Shown here piece by piece: positions 1-8,863 of a stretch of 22,764 bases of DNA. The notes below the pieces were generated by a model. It saw only the letters and a list, made by a program, of their open reading frames with translations. It ran no database searches and was not told where the DNA came from. Each line of letters starts with the position of its first letter. Positions within the stretch are counted from its first letter, which is position 1. The stretch is from an uncultured Bacteroidia bacterium (GTDB taxonomy: Bacteria; Bacteroidota; Bacteroidia; SpSt-205), in the NCBI GenBank assembly GCA_937995505.1, contig CALKJV010000223.1, forward strand, positions 1 through 22,764, in the 5' to 3' direction. Both the position numbers and the translations under genes were made by a program.

Positions 1-532
1 GGATAGATAGGGGCTGAATAGGCGTCTTATCCCCAATCACATATGCGCTGTCCACAGGCCCGCTATCAGAGAGGAGAAAGACCTTTACGTAGACCTTATT
101 CCCCCCATCGGTGCGAAAGCGCTGATTACCTGTGGGCTGGAGCCCGAAAAAGAGGGTAGCCTCACCGTTTGTCCCCGTGGAGATGGTACCATACCCTCCA
201 CTAGTGGTGAGACTGGGGGAGGTGGTGAGGGACCACGTGCCTGCATTAGCATCATAGAGGATGGGATTGCCTGCGCCCGAGTTTATATTTAAGCCGGTAG
301 GGAGTGTGGTGACATTATCCATGCGAGGCACATATCGGTACGTGGTATTAGGCTCTAAGCCTGTGATGTGAAGCACGGCAAAGTAGGGCAATCGGGTGTT
401 GGTTTGGACGACGGGGCTTACGATGTAGGTGGGGATGATGCTCCGTGCCGAGTCAATCTGCGCTCGACCCCAGGAGGGGGAGCTTTGCGCCCATAAGAGG
501 GCGACGGCTGCAAAGGTTACTGCGAGTCGCAT
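1..532 (-). CDS. Exported protein of unknown function (3' end beyond window)
   Basis: An open frame of 177 codons runs from an ATG at 532 off the left edge with no stop. The first 16 or so residues form a short signal peptide (hydrophobic AVTFAAVALLWA followed by Q), as in other exported proteins of this window. The rest is rich in Thr, Ser, Gly, Asn and Pro and looks like a beta-sandwich cell-surface protein: it contains a GLEPNTTYRYVPRMDN segment and a NKVYVKVFLLSDSG segment. I do not recognise the family. Proteins of this style in Bacteroidota are often large and exported by the type IX system, but the C-terminus that would show a sorting domain is outside the window. A TATATTTG promoter box lies 26 nt upstream of the ATG, so this gene has a normal short leader. 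It is divergent from the 1523-residue gene. Confidence 0.75.
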   Translation of the reverse strand, partial: MRLAVTFAAVALLWAQSSPSWGRAQIDSARSIIPTYIVSPVVQTNTRLPYFAVLHITGLEPNTTYRYVPRMDNVTTLPTGLNINSGAGNPILYDANAGTWSLTTSPSLTTSGGYGTISTGTNGEATLFFGLQPTGNQRFRTDGGNKVYVKVFLLSDSGPVDSAYVIGDKTPIQPLSI

Positions 533-558
533 ATACGTGCAGTTTTAGGTTAGTATTG

Positions 559-593
559 CAAATATACGAGAGAGATTGTTAAGTAGATGCAAA
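559..593 (-). promoter_or_regulatory. Bacteroidota-type promoter for the 1-532 gene
   Basis: Read on the minus strand, a TATATTTG box (559-566) matches the Bacteroidota -7 consensus TAnnTTTG. A TTTG (590-593) lies 23 nt further upstream as a possible -33 element, at the long end of reported spacing. The box ends 26 nt before the ATG at 532, giving a leader of roughly 20 nt. Confidence 0.6.
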
Positions 594-625
594 GGTCAGG
601 CAGCAGGTATTTCCCCGCAAAATAG

Positions 626-633
626 TAGTTTTG
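626..633 (+). promoter_or_regulatory. Bacteroidota -7 promoter box for the 638 gene
   Basis: TAGTTTTG matches TAnnTTTG and ends only 4 nt before the GTG start at 638. Transcription would begin at or within a base or two of the start codon. I see no good TTG -33 element at the usual distance. Confidence 0.55.
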
Positions 634-637
634 GCGG

Positions 638-3600
638 GTGCGCAGGTGGCTAACTGCGATAGTAGGGATAGCGCTGGCCTGGGCGCAGGGGACAGCGCTG
701 CCGGAGACGCCGGATGAGTTTGGTGTAGCGCTCAAGGAAGCGCTGGAACGCTTCAAGCGACCAGACATCACGCAGCGGGCCCAGAGCTTTTTTTCAGCTT
801 GGGAGACCGGCGACCTCTCTACCCCAGAGAAAAAAGCCTTAGCTCAGCTGGCGAGCCGACTCAATCGCAAGGGCTTCAAGCCCTATCCAGAACTCCTGAC
901 TTTCGTGGAGGCGGCCTTGCTTTTGAAGAACCCTGAGACTCGGGTGCGAGCTCCTGTACCACAGTTTATCGCTATTTCCGAAACCCTCGCCGCAGAAAAC
1001 CCCGCCTACTTGCCAAAATTCTGGGAAACTCTCGTTCGCTTCGTGCCACAGGGTATTGTAAATCAAACTTCTGTATTTAGCTGGAAAATTGACAAAAGCG
1101 AAGCGCGCTTAGGCTTCTACACATATCTGGATAGCAGTTCTTTTGAGGAGCGGCGGGTACCCGCATTCTTTTTCAGGAAGACAAACCTCATTTGCAGCAC
1201 AGGTGGAGTAGATATCGTTGTCCGGGAAGTAGATGGAGTGCTTAATCTGGCCAATCGTCACTTCCTCGGCACGCGGGGTAAGGCCGACTGGAGCCGCTTA
1301 GGGATCGGATTTACGGAGCTTTTTGTGGAGCTGGAAGACTTTGTGGTAGATATGAATGTGCGGCGGCTTACTTGCCCAAAGGCTACGCTCCATTATGCGA
1401 GCTTTTTGCCTCATCCCGTACGAGGGCGATTTTTTGATGATTTTGTCGTGCATTCAGACCCGCTCAAAGCCAGTACCCCTACTTTTGAGATGACGGAGGG
1501 CTCTATTGAGATCAAGGAATTCATCCCCAATACGACTTACCGGGGAGGCTTTAGCTTGCGGGGGCTCACAAAGTACGGCGCTGCGGTGGGGGATACTTTG
1601 GCACAGCTCAGCGTCTATGCCAAGGGAAAAGAAATTATGCGGGTAAGTCTGGAACAGCTGGCCTTCAACCCCAAAAAGCTCGTCGCCAATGAAGTCTCCG
1701 TAGAACTGTACCTCCCTTTTGGCGATACCATTTACTATCCGGTCACTGACCTCATTTACGATGTTACTACCCAAGACATTCTCCTCAACCGAAATCGCAA
1801 GAATCCTCGCACACGGCAAGGTTTTTACAGCACTTATCATCAAATGGAAATGCTCTTTGATGCGATCCAATGGAATCCCGTGCGAGACACTGTGATGCGA
1901 TTCACAGCTATCATAGACCCTAAGGGGAAATATGGCGTGGTGCAGTCTATAGACTTTTTCAATCAGCGGGAGTACGAGAGCTATAAAGACATACTTCCCA
2001 TCAATCCCCTTGGGGCTATCTATCGGCTGGTGAAAGAGCGCGAGCAGCTTATGCAGTCTCGTCGCCGCCGAGCCGTGCGCAACTATATTTTGGATACCGA
2101 TATCCTAAAAAGCCAGGGTGTAGACCAAAAGACCTATCTCAAGCCTTTTCAGATGCGGCTGGAAGATGTAGAGACCTATGGTTTTTTGCGCTACGATAAG
2201 GAGACAGGGCGAGTGGAACTGCTACCGAAGCTTTTTCGCTGGGCTAAAGCGGCTTTTGGAGAAAAAGACTACGATGCCCTGCGAATTTTTTCTAATACTG
2301 CTGATGGAGAAAACGCTCGGTTAGACCTGCAAAATAAAGAGATTACCCTGCGCGGCGTGGAGTTTGTGGTATTTGCCGACTCGCATATCGTGGAGATAGC
2401 CCCCTATAAGCGCACGATTTACCTCGGCGCCAATCGCTCCATTCGGATGGCGGGGCGACTTGCCGCGGGAAAGACCGACCTGTATGTGTGGCCCGATCCT
2501 CGCATGCAGTTTGACTATGAGAACTTCAAAGTAATGTTCTTCAATGTAGACTCACTCAAATTCAAGCCAGACCGAGACCCGCTTTTTCAGCAGGGGCGTT
2601 ATCCAAAGCTTGCCCGTTCGCTTGCTACGCTGCGCATAGAAAATGTAAGCGGCTGCGTGTATATTGACTTACCTTCTAATAAAAGCGGCAGGAAGGTTAT
2701 TCCCTATTACAGCGTTTTGGATTGCTACTCCGAGTCGTACAAATACTGGGAGTCGCCTGCTATCCAAGATCGCCAGTATAGCCGAGATAGGCTATATTTT
2801 GAGCTCGACCCTTTTATGATTGATAGCTTGGAGACTTTCAGCCTTTTAGGGTTAGAGTTTCATGGAGTTTTTTATTCGGATAGCACCTTTCCGCCTTTCC
2901 GGGATACGCTAAAAGTCGTGCCTGACGGGAGCTATGGCGTACAGGAAGTTTTTGCTCAGGGAGTGAGTGTGTACAAAGGTAAGGGGCAGTTTTTCGGGCG
3001 GGTAGCAATGGATAACTTCGCGCTTCACGGTCGTGGAGAAGTAAAATATATCACGAGCACAGTGCAAGCGGATACATTTATCTTTCACTTTGACTCGTGT
3101 ATGGCAGAAAAAGCTCGCCTAACCCTACCCCAAAGCCAGTATGCACTCACCAAGTATCCTAAGGTAGAAGCGGAAGACCTGCGCTTCAAATGGTACCCGT
3201 ATTTAGGGCAGATGGTCTTGGAAACAGGCAAAAAGCCCGCTCAGCTCTACGATGGTGAGGGTACCTTTGAGGGCCAGCTGGTATATACGCCGGAGGGATT
3301 AGAAGCGAGGGGGATGCTCATTACGGGAGACGTACGAGTGGCTAGCAGCGCCTTCAAGTTCAGGCCCGACGGCTTCAAGGCCGTGGAGTCGCGATTCGTC
3401 GTGATTGACCCAAAGACGAAAAAAGATACGCTCTTCTATGCTGAGGGGGTAGAACTGGATTATAGCATAAAGCAGCATCAGGGAGATTTCGTTTCTACCC
3501 GTGTAGGCGAGCCTAATATCCACTTCCCTAAGGCCTCTCTCTCTACCTCGCTCGGAAAAGGTACATACAATCGCGAGACAGGGGAAATTTTCCTCAATCC

Positions 3601-5209
3601 TCACGTCAGCGACGAGAGTAAAAACTTCGTGGTGCGGCGCAGCCCCAGCGGGAAGGATGTTACCTTCAACACCCAAGTGCTTCTGTATAACCTCAAAACA
3701 GGGCGGATTGAGGCCAATCGGGTGGATTCTATCATCGTAGCCGATGCAACGGTCTTTCCGGAAGGCGGGCGGGTGGAGTTTCTGGCCGATGGTACCATCG
3801 CTCCCTTAGAGAACGCTACCCTCAAAACCCCTACCAGTAAAAACCATCATGTCGTCCAAGAGGCCTATGTGCGAATTCGCTCGGGCTCGGATTACACGGC
3901 TCGCGGCCGCTACAAATACACCGACATAGAAGGCAAGCCCCAGTATATTCAAATGGATAGCATTTATGTGCGGGATGGGGTCACGACTGCGCAAGCTAAA
4001 GTCCGCACAGAGGATGAATTTTTACTTACCGACCGTATTCTCTTTCGGGATGCCGTGGAGCTGCGGGCAGACCGACGCTTCTTGTATTTCCGAGGAGAGG
4101 TGCGCATCCAATCGGAAAACGAGTTTTTGCGCGAGTCGTGGTTTAACTTTGAAGGCATTGTCAATCCCGACACTGTCTTTATTCCCATCAAAGACCCCAA
4201 AAACCGCAAAGGACAGGAGCTCACAGTGGGGCTGCATTTTGTGCAGGTTTACCGAACCTTTTACACGAACTTCTTACAGCCGAAAAAGAACAAAGACGAT
4301 TTGGATGTGCTTTTGGCGGAGGGGGGCTTATCGGTAGATCGGGCTTCTAAGTCGTTTCGCATCGGCCCCATGAAGAAGCTCAACGGAGAGAGCCTCCGTG
4401 GCAACTGGGTAGAGTACAATGATGCGGCTCGCATTACGACAGCTTATGGGCGGCTCAACTTCCCTGCTTCCTTCCCGCCGGATGGAGCACAGCTCGCCGT
4501 GGCGGGCATGTGGCGCGAGGAGCAGCGCTTCCAACGGCTCTCTACAGACTTGATTTTTGCCCTCCACTTCCCGAATATCCCTTCCAGCTTGGCGGAGGCT
4601 TTGGGTACACGCTTCAATCTCTGGGCCCTGTCGCTGACAGATATGGAATTTACCGAGCCCAGATTTTTGGAGGCGATTGCCGAACTCGTAGACCCAGATA
4701 CCAGCCAGCCAGAGACGAATACTCGTGAGATTATGCAGGCAGCACAGCGTGCCGCCCTTGCCAAAAATGTCCCTTTTGCGAAAAAGCTCCCCGTAACGCT
4801 TCTTTTAGCAAATGTGCCTTTTCGGCGCAGTGATTCCACGGGGGCTTTATTCGTAACAGCAGAGGTAGCGGTGGCAGGCATGGGCGGCGTCGGCATCGCG
4901 AAATACTGTCCTGCGAAAATTGAGTACGCCTTCGGCCCGTACAACCCCGCCGAACGCACCCGCGGCCCAGATGTATTGACTATATTCATAGAACCTACGG
5001 AGGGTAACTGGATTTTCATCTTGTATTCTGGACACGTAGTGCGCATGGTGACCAGCGATGCCGGCCTCAATCGCCAAATCCGACAAGTAGCTGACAAGCA
5101 AAAAGATTACAACAAAGACCCCAGCAAACCTAAGTTACAGCTCGTATTGGCCGAACCCTCAGAGAAAGATGAGTTTCTTAATCGCTTTTCGGGATACCTA
5201 CTGCGATAG
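638..5209 (+). CDS. Very large exported beta-rich protein, family not recognised
   Basis: The 1523-residue product begins at GTG with a signal peptide (RRW, hydrophobic AIVGIALAWA, cleavage before Q), so it acts outside the cytoplasm. The GTG is chosen because it directly precedes the signal peptide and lies just after a promoter box. There is no later hydrophobic membrane segment. The body is a long succession of short strands with many aromatic and charged residues, recurring in sentence-like units such as FRGEVRIQSENEF, FEGQLVYTPEGLEARG and GRVAMDNFALHGRGEV. This resembles the repeated beta layers of AsmA/TamB or OstA/LptA-type envelope proteins, but that is only an impression; no diagnostic motif is visible. 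The stop is followed 3 nt later by the exonuclease gene, so the two are probably cotranscribed. Length and lack of recognisable domains make it a good target for structure prediction. Confidence 0.85.
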   Translation: MRRWLTAIVGIALAWAQGTALPETPDEFGVALKEALERFKRPDITQRAQSFFSAWETGDLSTPEKKALAQLASRLNRKGFKPYPELLTFVEAALLLKNPETRVRAPVPQFIAISETLAAENPAYLPKFWETLVRFVPQGIVNQTSVFSWKIDKSEARLGFYTYLDSSSFEERRVPAFFFRKTNLICSTGGVDIVVREVDGVLNLANRHFLGTRGKADWSRLGIGFTELFVELEDFVVDMNVRRLTCPKATLHYASFLPHPVRGRFFDDFVVHSDPLKASTPTFEMTEGSIEIKEFIPNTTYRGGFSLRGLTKYGAAVGDTLAQLSVYAKGKEIMRVSLEQLAFNPKKLVANEVSVELYLPFGDTIYYPVTDLIYDVTTQDILLNRNRKNPRTRQGFYSTYHQMEMLFDAIQWNPVRDTVMRFTAIIDPKGKYGVVQSIDFFNQREYESYKDILPINPLGAIYRLVKEREQLMQSRRRRAVRNYILDTDILKSQGVDQKTYLKPFQMRLEDVETYGFLRYDKETGRVELLPKLFRWAKAAFGEKDYDALRIFSNTADGENARLDLQNKEITLRGVEFVVFADSHIVEIAPYKRTIYLGANRSIRMAGRLAAGKTDLYVWPDPRMQFDYENFKVMFFNVDSLKFKPDRDPLFQQGRYPKLARSLATLRIENVSGCVYIDLPSNKSGRKVIPYYSVLDCYSESYKYWESPAIQDRQYSRDRLYFELDPFMIDSLETFSLLGLEFHGVFYSDSTFPPFRDTLKVVPDGSYGVQEVFAQGVSVYKGKGQFFGRVAMDNFALHGRGEVKYITSTVQADTFIFHFDSCMAEKARLTLPQSQYALTKYPKVEAEDLRFKWYPYLGQMVLETGKKPAQLYDGEGTFEGQLVYTPEGLEARGMLITGDVRVASSAFKFRPDGFKAVESRFVVIDPKTKKDTLFYAEGVELDYSIKQHQGDFVSTRVGEPNIHFPKASLSTSLGKGTYNRETGEIFLNPHVSDESKNFVVRRSPSGKDVTFNTQVLLYNLKTGRIEANRVDSIIVADATVFPEGGRVEFLADGTIAPLENATLKTPTSKNHHVVQEAYVRIRSGSDYTARGRYKYTDIEGKPQYIQMDSIYVRDGVTTAQAKVRTEDEFLLTDRILFRDAVELRADRRFLYFRGEVRIQSENEFLRESWFNFEGIVNPDTVFIPIKDPKNRKGQELTVGLHFVQVYRTFYTNFLQPKKNKDDLDVLLAEGGLSVDRASKSFRIGPMKKLNGESLRGNWVEYNDAARITTAYGRLNFPASFPPDGAQLAVAGMWREEQRFQRLSTDLIFALHFPNIPSSLAEALGTRFNLWALSLTDMEFTEPRFLEAIAELVDPDTSQPETNTREIMQAAQRAALAKNVPFAKKLPVTLLLANVPFRRSDSTGALFVTAEVAVAGMGGVGIAKYCPAKIEYAFGPYNPAERTRGPDVLTIFIEPTEGNWIFILYSGHVVRMVTSDAGLNRQIRQVADKQKDYNKDPSKPKLQLVLAEPSEKDEFLNRFSGYLLR

Positions 5210-5212
5210 CGT

Positions 5213-6010
5213 ATGATACAGGTTTTGCCCATAGATAAAATCCTTTTTCTGGACATAGAGGCGGCGCCTCAGTATAGGGAGCTGTCTGAGGTCCCTGAGC
5301 CGTTCCTAAGCTACTGGTTAGATCGATACGATGCGAAGCGCCCCGAAGACAAAAAAGATTATTCTTCAGAAGAGTATTTTCTGAAAGAGGCTGGTATCCA
5401 TGCGCTCTACAGTCGGGTAGTTTGCATCGGGATGGGCTATTTCTCCAAGGTGTCTGGGGGAGCTACCTACGAGTGGAAGCAGGTAGTCATTAAGGATTTA
5501 GACGAACGGCAGCTCCTCGCGGACTTTCTCGAGAAATGGGTAAAATTTGCAGAGTACGCAACTAAGGGTTCTAAACCTGTCTATGCATCAATATCGTATG
5601 GCGTCTGTGGACATAACATTTTAGATTTTGATATTCCTTTTTTGGGGCGGCGGCTTTTGCTGCAAGGTTTCTCCGCAGAGCTGCCTAAATTTTGGTTTGA
5701 AGCGCAGAATGCTCAATCCTGGCAGTTGCGTGATCCGGCTGTCATTGATACCATGCTATTGTGGAACTTTACCTCTCGGCAAGGTCGGTATATCTCGTTG
5801 GAAATTCTCGCTGCGGCTTTGGGTTTGAATTTTACCAAGAGTTTGGATTATATTGCCATCCGAGAGGCTTTTCGCCAGTGGGAAGACACCAAAGACCCAT
5901 CGGCTTTTGCCAACGTAGAGGAGTACTGCCTGCGTGATGTGCAAATCACTGCGGCCGTATTCCTAATCTTGCAAGGAAAAAACAATCTTATTCCTCTACT
6001 AAACCTATGA
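5213..6010 (+). CDS. PolB-like 3'-5' exonuclease (DEDDy)
   Basis: The 265-residue product has the three exonuclease motifs of the DEDDy family in order: Exo I FLDIE (D14, E16), Exo II GHNILDFDIPFLGRR (D140), and Exo III YCLRD (Y238, D242), which supply two-metal catalysis of 3'-end removal. Stand-alone proteins of this type, annotated as predicted PolB-like 3'-5' exonucleases, are common in Bacteroidota; there is no polymerase domain. It should act on DNA or RNA ends in the cytoplasm, but the physiological substrate is not known to me. It starts 3 nt after the 1523-residue gene, and its stop overlaps the next ATG by 4 nt (ATGA), so translation of the unit is probably coupled. No Shine-Dalgarno sequence is present. 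Confidence 0.9.
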   Translation: MIQVLPIDKILFLDIEAAPQYRELSEVPEPFLSYWLDRYDAKRPEDKKDYSSEEYFLKEAGIHALYSRVVCIGMGYFSKVSGGATYEWKQVVIKDLDERQLLADFLEKWVKFAEYATKGSKPVYASISYGVCGHNILDFDIPFLGRRLLLQGFSAELPKFWFEAQNAQSWQLRDPAVIDTMLLWNFTSRQGRYISLEILAAALGLNFTKSLDYIAIREAFRQWEDTKDPSAFANVEEYCLRDVQITAAVFLILQGKNNLIPLLNL

Positions 6011-8049
6011 ACCACCTGATTACCGAAAAAAGTGCTTATCTCCAGGCGCATGCCCATCAGCCCGTAGATTGGTATCCCTGGGGTGAAGACGCCTTCCAAA
6101 AAGCCTGGAAGGAAGATAAACCCATCCTAATTAGCATTGGGTACAATTCCTGCCACTGGTGCCATGTAATGGCTCGGGAATGCTTTGAGGATAGGGAAGT
6201 CGCCCGCGTGCTGAATACCCATTTCGTGTGCATTAAGGTCGATCGGGAGGAGCGCCCCGATGTGGATCAGCTCTACATGGACGCCGTGCTACTTTCTCGG
6301 AAGCAGGGGGGCTGGCCGCTGAACTGCTTTGCTCTGCCGGACGGGCGGCCTTTTTATGGGGTGACTTACCTTCCGAAAAAGCAATGGCTTGCCCTTTTAG
6401 AGCGAATAAGTACCCTTTACCGAGAAAAGCCCGAAGAGGTGCGCGAGATGGCCCGCCAGCTCAGCCAGGCCATGCAGCAGCTGGATACCGCCTTTCTGGA
6501 GGCTCTTGCCCCCCAGCCTGCGCGAGTCCAACTCCCTTGGGAAGAAGTCTTCAAGCTCCTCCTCCAGGACATAGATTGGGTTTGGGGCGGGGAGTGGAGT
6601 ACGCAGAAGTTTCCTACGCCGAGTCGGTGGATTTTTTCGCTGCGAGCGGGTACCCTCCTCCATAAGCCTGAGCTGGTGCGGGCCACCCATCTGACCTTAG
6701 AAAAGATGGCCTTAGGCGCCATCTTTGACCCAATTGACGGGGGCTTCATGCGCTATGCCACTGACCGACTCTGGCGGGTGCCCCACTTTGAGAAAATGCT
6801 CTATGATAACGGCCTGCTCCTTGCCCTGTACAGCGAAGCTTACCGCCATATGCCCAACTCGCTCTACGAGACAGTGATTCGCAAAACGGCCGACTTTCTT
6901 TTGGAGCGGATGCGGCTGTCCGATGGACTTTTCGCAGCTTCGCTGAGTGCAGAAAGTGAAGGGCAAGAGGGACTGTACTATAGCTGGACTTACGAAGAGC
7001 TCCAAACCGCGCTTCCGGAGCCAGAGCTGGCCCAGGTATTTTTCGCTGCTCATCCCGTCTCTCATGAAGGTAACTGGCAAGACGGGCGCAATCTGCTGTA
7101 TCGCGAGCTTGGGGATACTGAGCTTGCTCATCGCTTAGGGCTACCCATAGAAGAGGTTCTCCAGCGTTTGGCGGCGGCATATGCGCGCCTGGCGGAGGTG
7201 CGGCGTCGTCGTATCTCGCCCGACCGCGATGAAGCCGCTATCCTGGCCTGGAATAGTTATACGATACTTGGTCTCGTACAAGCATACAAAGCGCTAGGAG
7301 ACCCTAAACATCTCTACGCAGCGCGAATGGCCGCCCACACGCTCTTAGAGGCGTATGGCTCAGAACTGCACCGCATCCATAAGGAAGATCGCTGGTATGG
7401 AGAGGCTTTTGCGGAGGATTATGCAGCCTTTACCTTAGCCCTTATCCATCTATACACCGTTACGGGTACAGATGAATACCTCTTGCAGGCAAACTCCCTT
7501 ATGCAGAAAAGTCTTGAGCTTTTTTATGATCCGACCGAGAGGGTATTTTGCTTCACTGCGAAAAATCTTCGTTTTTACCCTACTCGGCGCAAGGATATTT
7601 TTGATACCAGTACACCTTCTTCCAATTCTCTTTTTGCAGAGGCCCTATGGTATCTTAGTCGGTATTTTCAGCTATCGGACTACGAGGAGAAAGTTCTATT
7701 TATTCTAAGTCGGCTACGGCGGCAGATGGCGGAGAATCCCACCTTAGCCGGGCACTTTTTGCAGGTAGCGCTACTGGAGGAATGTGCGCCTTTGGGGGTA
7801 TTTTATCGGGGGTCGGATATTCGGCCGCTTTGGAGCCGGTACGAACCCGCTATCGGCTGGGTGGGGTATTTGCCCGAGCCAGAGACGCGTATCCCAGCCC
7901 TCATGAGTTATGCGAGTTATCCGTCGGAAAAGTGGTTTTTGTGCACCTACGGAGCCTGTCTGTCGCCCGTAGAGACTCCAGAGGAGCTTTGGGCGCTCGT
8001 AGAAGCTCAAAAAGCCACCTTACCCAAGCCTAGGATAGAAAGCAACTAA
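6007..8049 (+). CDS. DUF255 thioredoxin-fold protein (YyaL/SSP411 family)
   Basis: The 680-residue product matches the family in both length and architecture. The N-terminal thioredoxin-like domain (about 1-165) carries SCHWCHVM with a CxxC pair at C49 and C52. The C-terminal (alpha/alpha)6 domain, related to N-acylglucosamine 2-epimerases, holds the hallmark GGFMRYATDRLWRVPHFEKM (near residue 240). Family members are sometimes annotated as spermatogenesis-associated protein 20 homologues; the biochemical role is not settled, a redox or sugar-linked function being suggested by the two domains. There is no signal peptide, so it is cytoplasmic. Start and upstream stop overlap as ATGA. Its stop codon shares bases with the stop of the convergent outer-membrane protein gene. 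Confidence 0.93.
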   Translation: MNHLITEKSAYLQAHAHQPVDWYPWGEDAFQKAWKEDKPILISIGYNSCHWCHVMARECFEDREVARVLNTHFVCIKVDREERPDVDQLYMDAVLLSRKQGGWPLNCFALPDGRPFYGVTYLPKKQWLALLERISTLYREKPEEVREMARQLSQAMQQLDTAFLEALAPQPARVQLPWEEVFKLLLQDIDWVWGGEWSTQKFPTPSRWIFSLRAGTLLHKPELVRATHLTLEKMALGAIFDPIDGGFMRYATDRLWRVPHFEKMLYDNGLLLALYSEAYRHMPNSLYETVIRKTADFLLERMRLSDGLFAASLSAESEGQEGLYYSWTYEELQTALPEPELAQVFFAAHPVSHEGNWQDGRNLLYRELGDTELAHRLGLPIEEVLQRLAAAYARLAEVRRRRISPDRDEAAILAWNSYTILGLVQAYKALGDPKHLYAARMAAHTLLEAYGSELHRIHKEDRWYGEAFAEDYAAFTLALIHLYTVTGTDEYLLQANSLMQKSLELFYDPTERVFCFTAKNLRFYPTRRKDIFDTSTPSSNSLFAEALWYLSRYFQLSDYEEKVLFILSRLRRQMAENPTLAGHFLQVALLEECAPLGVFYRGSDIRPLWSRYEPAIGWVGYLPEPETRIPALMSYASYPSEKWFLCTYGACLSPVETPEELWALVEAQKATLPKPRIESN

Positions 8050-8801
8050 TCGCGCAGCGGTACTTCGTACTGGATGCCGAGCTGCAGGCCTAAAAGCTGG
8101 TATCGTACAGGGCCTCGCTGCAAGTCATACAGAGGGGGGCTCTCTTCGCTGAGTCTGTACCCTTTTCGTTCTAGATCGCCGAAGGACCGTTCGTACGACA
8201 GCAGCCCCAGCACCCAGACTTGCGGGGCTATGCGTACCCGAAGGCCCCCTGCAAGATGAATCACAGGTACAGCTCGCCGATACATGCGATTTAGTAGGAG
8301 GCGGTCATTTGGATCTGTACTCTGATCTAGGTACCGAATCACTTGCTGGATAATCTGAGGGCTGGTTAGGCTGCCCGAAGCTAAGCTATCGCCTTGATAG
8401 ACAAGTTCGGTTTGGGTGAGGAATGTAAAGCCCGGAGCTACACTAGCCCAGAGGCCCCAATTTTCCTGGGCGTACTGTGGCTGTACCGCAAGGCCGAGGC
8501 GTAGACTCTGCTGATTTACTTCGGCTCGGTAGGGGTCTGTATTTGCACCGATTCCGTAGAAGCGCTGGCCTACGCCTTGATAAGCAATCTCAAAACCCGT
8601 GCCTACATACGCAGACCAGCCCCAAGTGAAAAAGGCAGCGATTCCCGCTTTATGGGTGCGGTCAAAAGCGACGAGAGAAGACCCAGCGTCGGTAGGTGCG
8701 ATCCACTGAGAGCGATTCAAGAGTAGGCGTGCCCCCATGCTTACAAAGCTCTGGGCAAAACCCAAAGTACAGAAAGCACCTATCCAGATCCACGCGCGCA
8801 T
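8046..8801 (-). CDS. Predicted outer-membrane beta-barrel protein
   Basis: The 251-residue product begins with a signal peptide (RAWIWIGAFCTLGFA, cleavage before Q). The mature part alternates aromatic and polar residues in strand-like segments, for example FFTWGWSAYVGTGFEIAYQG, LWASVAPGFTFLTQTELVY and VWVLGLLSYERSFG, and ends YQLLGLQLGIQYEVPLRD. This fits an 8-10-strand porin-like or OmpA-barrel-like outer-membrane protein; I cannot name the family. The frame extends upstream to 8897, but ATG 8801 is preferred because the signal peptide begins there and a TACCTTTG promoter box lies 3 nt before it. It converges on the DUF255 gene with a 4-nt overlap of the two stop codons. Confidence 0.8.
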   Translation of the reverse strand: MRAWIWIGAFCTLGFAQSFVSMGARLLLNRSQWIAPTDAGSSLVAFDRTHKAGIAAFFTWGWSAYVGTGFEIAYQGVGQRFYGIGANTDPYRAEVNQQSLRLGLAVQPQYAQENWGLWASVAPGFTFLTQTELVYQGDSLASGSLTSPQIIQQVIRYLDQSTDPNDRLLLNRMYRRAVPVIHLAGGLRVRIAPQVWVLGLLSYERSFGDLERKGYRLSEESPPLYDLQRGPVRYQLLGLQLGIQYEVPLRD

Positions 8802-8804
8802 GTA

Positions 8805-8812
8805 CAAAGGTA
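8805..8812 (-). promoter_or_regulatory. Bacteroidota -7 promoter box for the outer-membrane protein gene
   Basis: On the minus strand, TACCTTTG matches TAnnTTTG exactly and ends 3 nt before the ATG at 8801, the shortest gap in the window. A leaderless transcript is likely. No clear -33 TTG is seen. Confidence 0.6.
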
Positions 8813-8830
8813 AGTATTCTATGGGGCAGC

Positions 8831-8858
8831 TTTGGCTGAGGGGGGAGTTGTACTTTTG
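8831..8858 (+). promoter_or_regulatory. Bacteroidota-type promoter for the YciO-like gene
   Basis: TTTG (8831-8834) and TACTTTTG (8851-8858) are separated by 16 nt and form a -33/-7 pair of Bacteroidota type. The -7 box ends 5 nt before ATG 8864. An in-frame GTG at 8858 overlaps the last base of the box and so cannot lie on an mRNA started here, which decides the start codon. Confidence 0.65.
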
Positions 8859-8863
8859 TGGGG

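Noticed and set aside
4444..5097. A 217-codon minus-strand open frame within the 1523-residue gene
   Set aside because: The plus-strand gene has a signal peptide, promoter and continuous frame. The antisense product is Arg/Ser/Ala-rich with no recognisable domain or promoter box.
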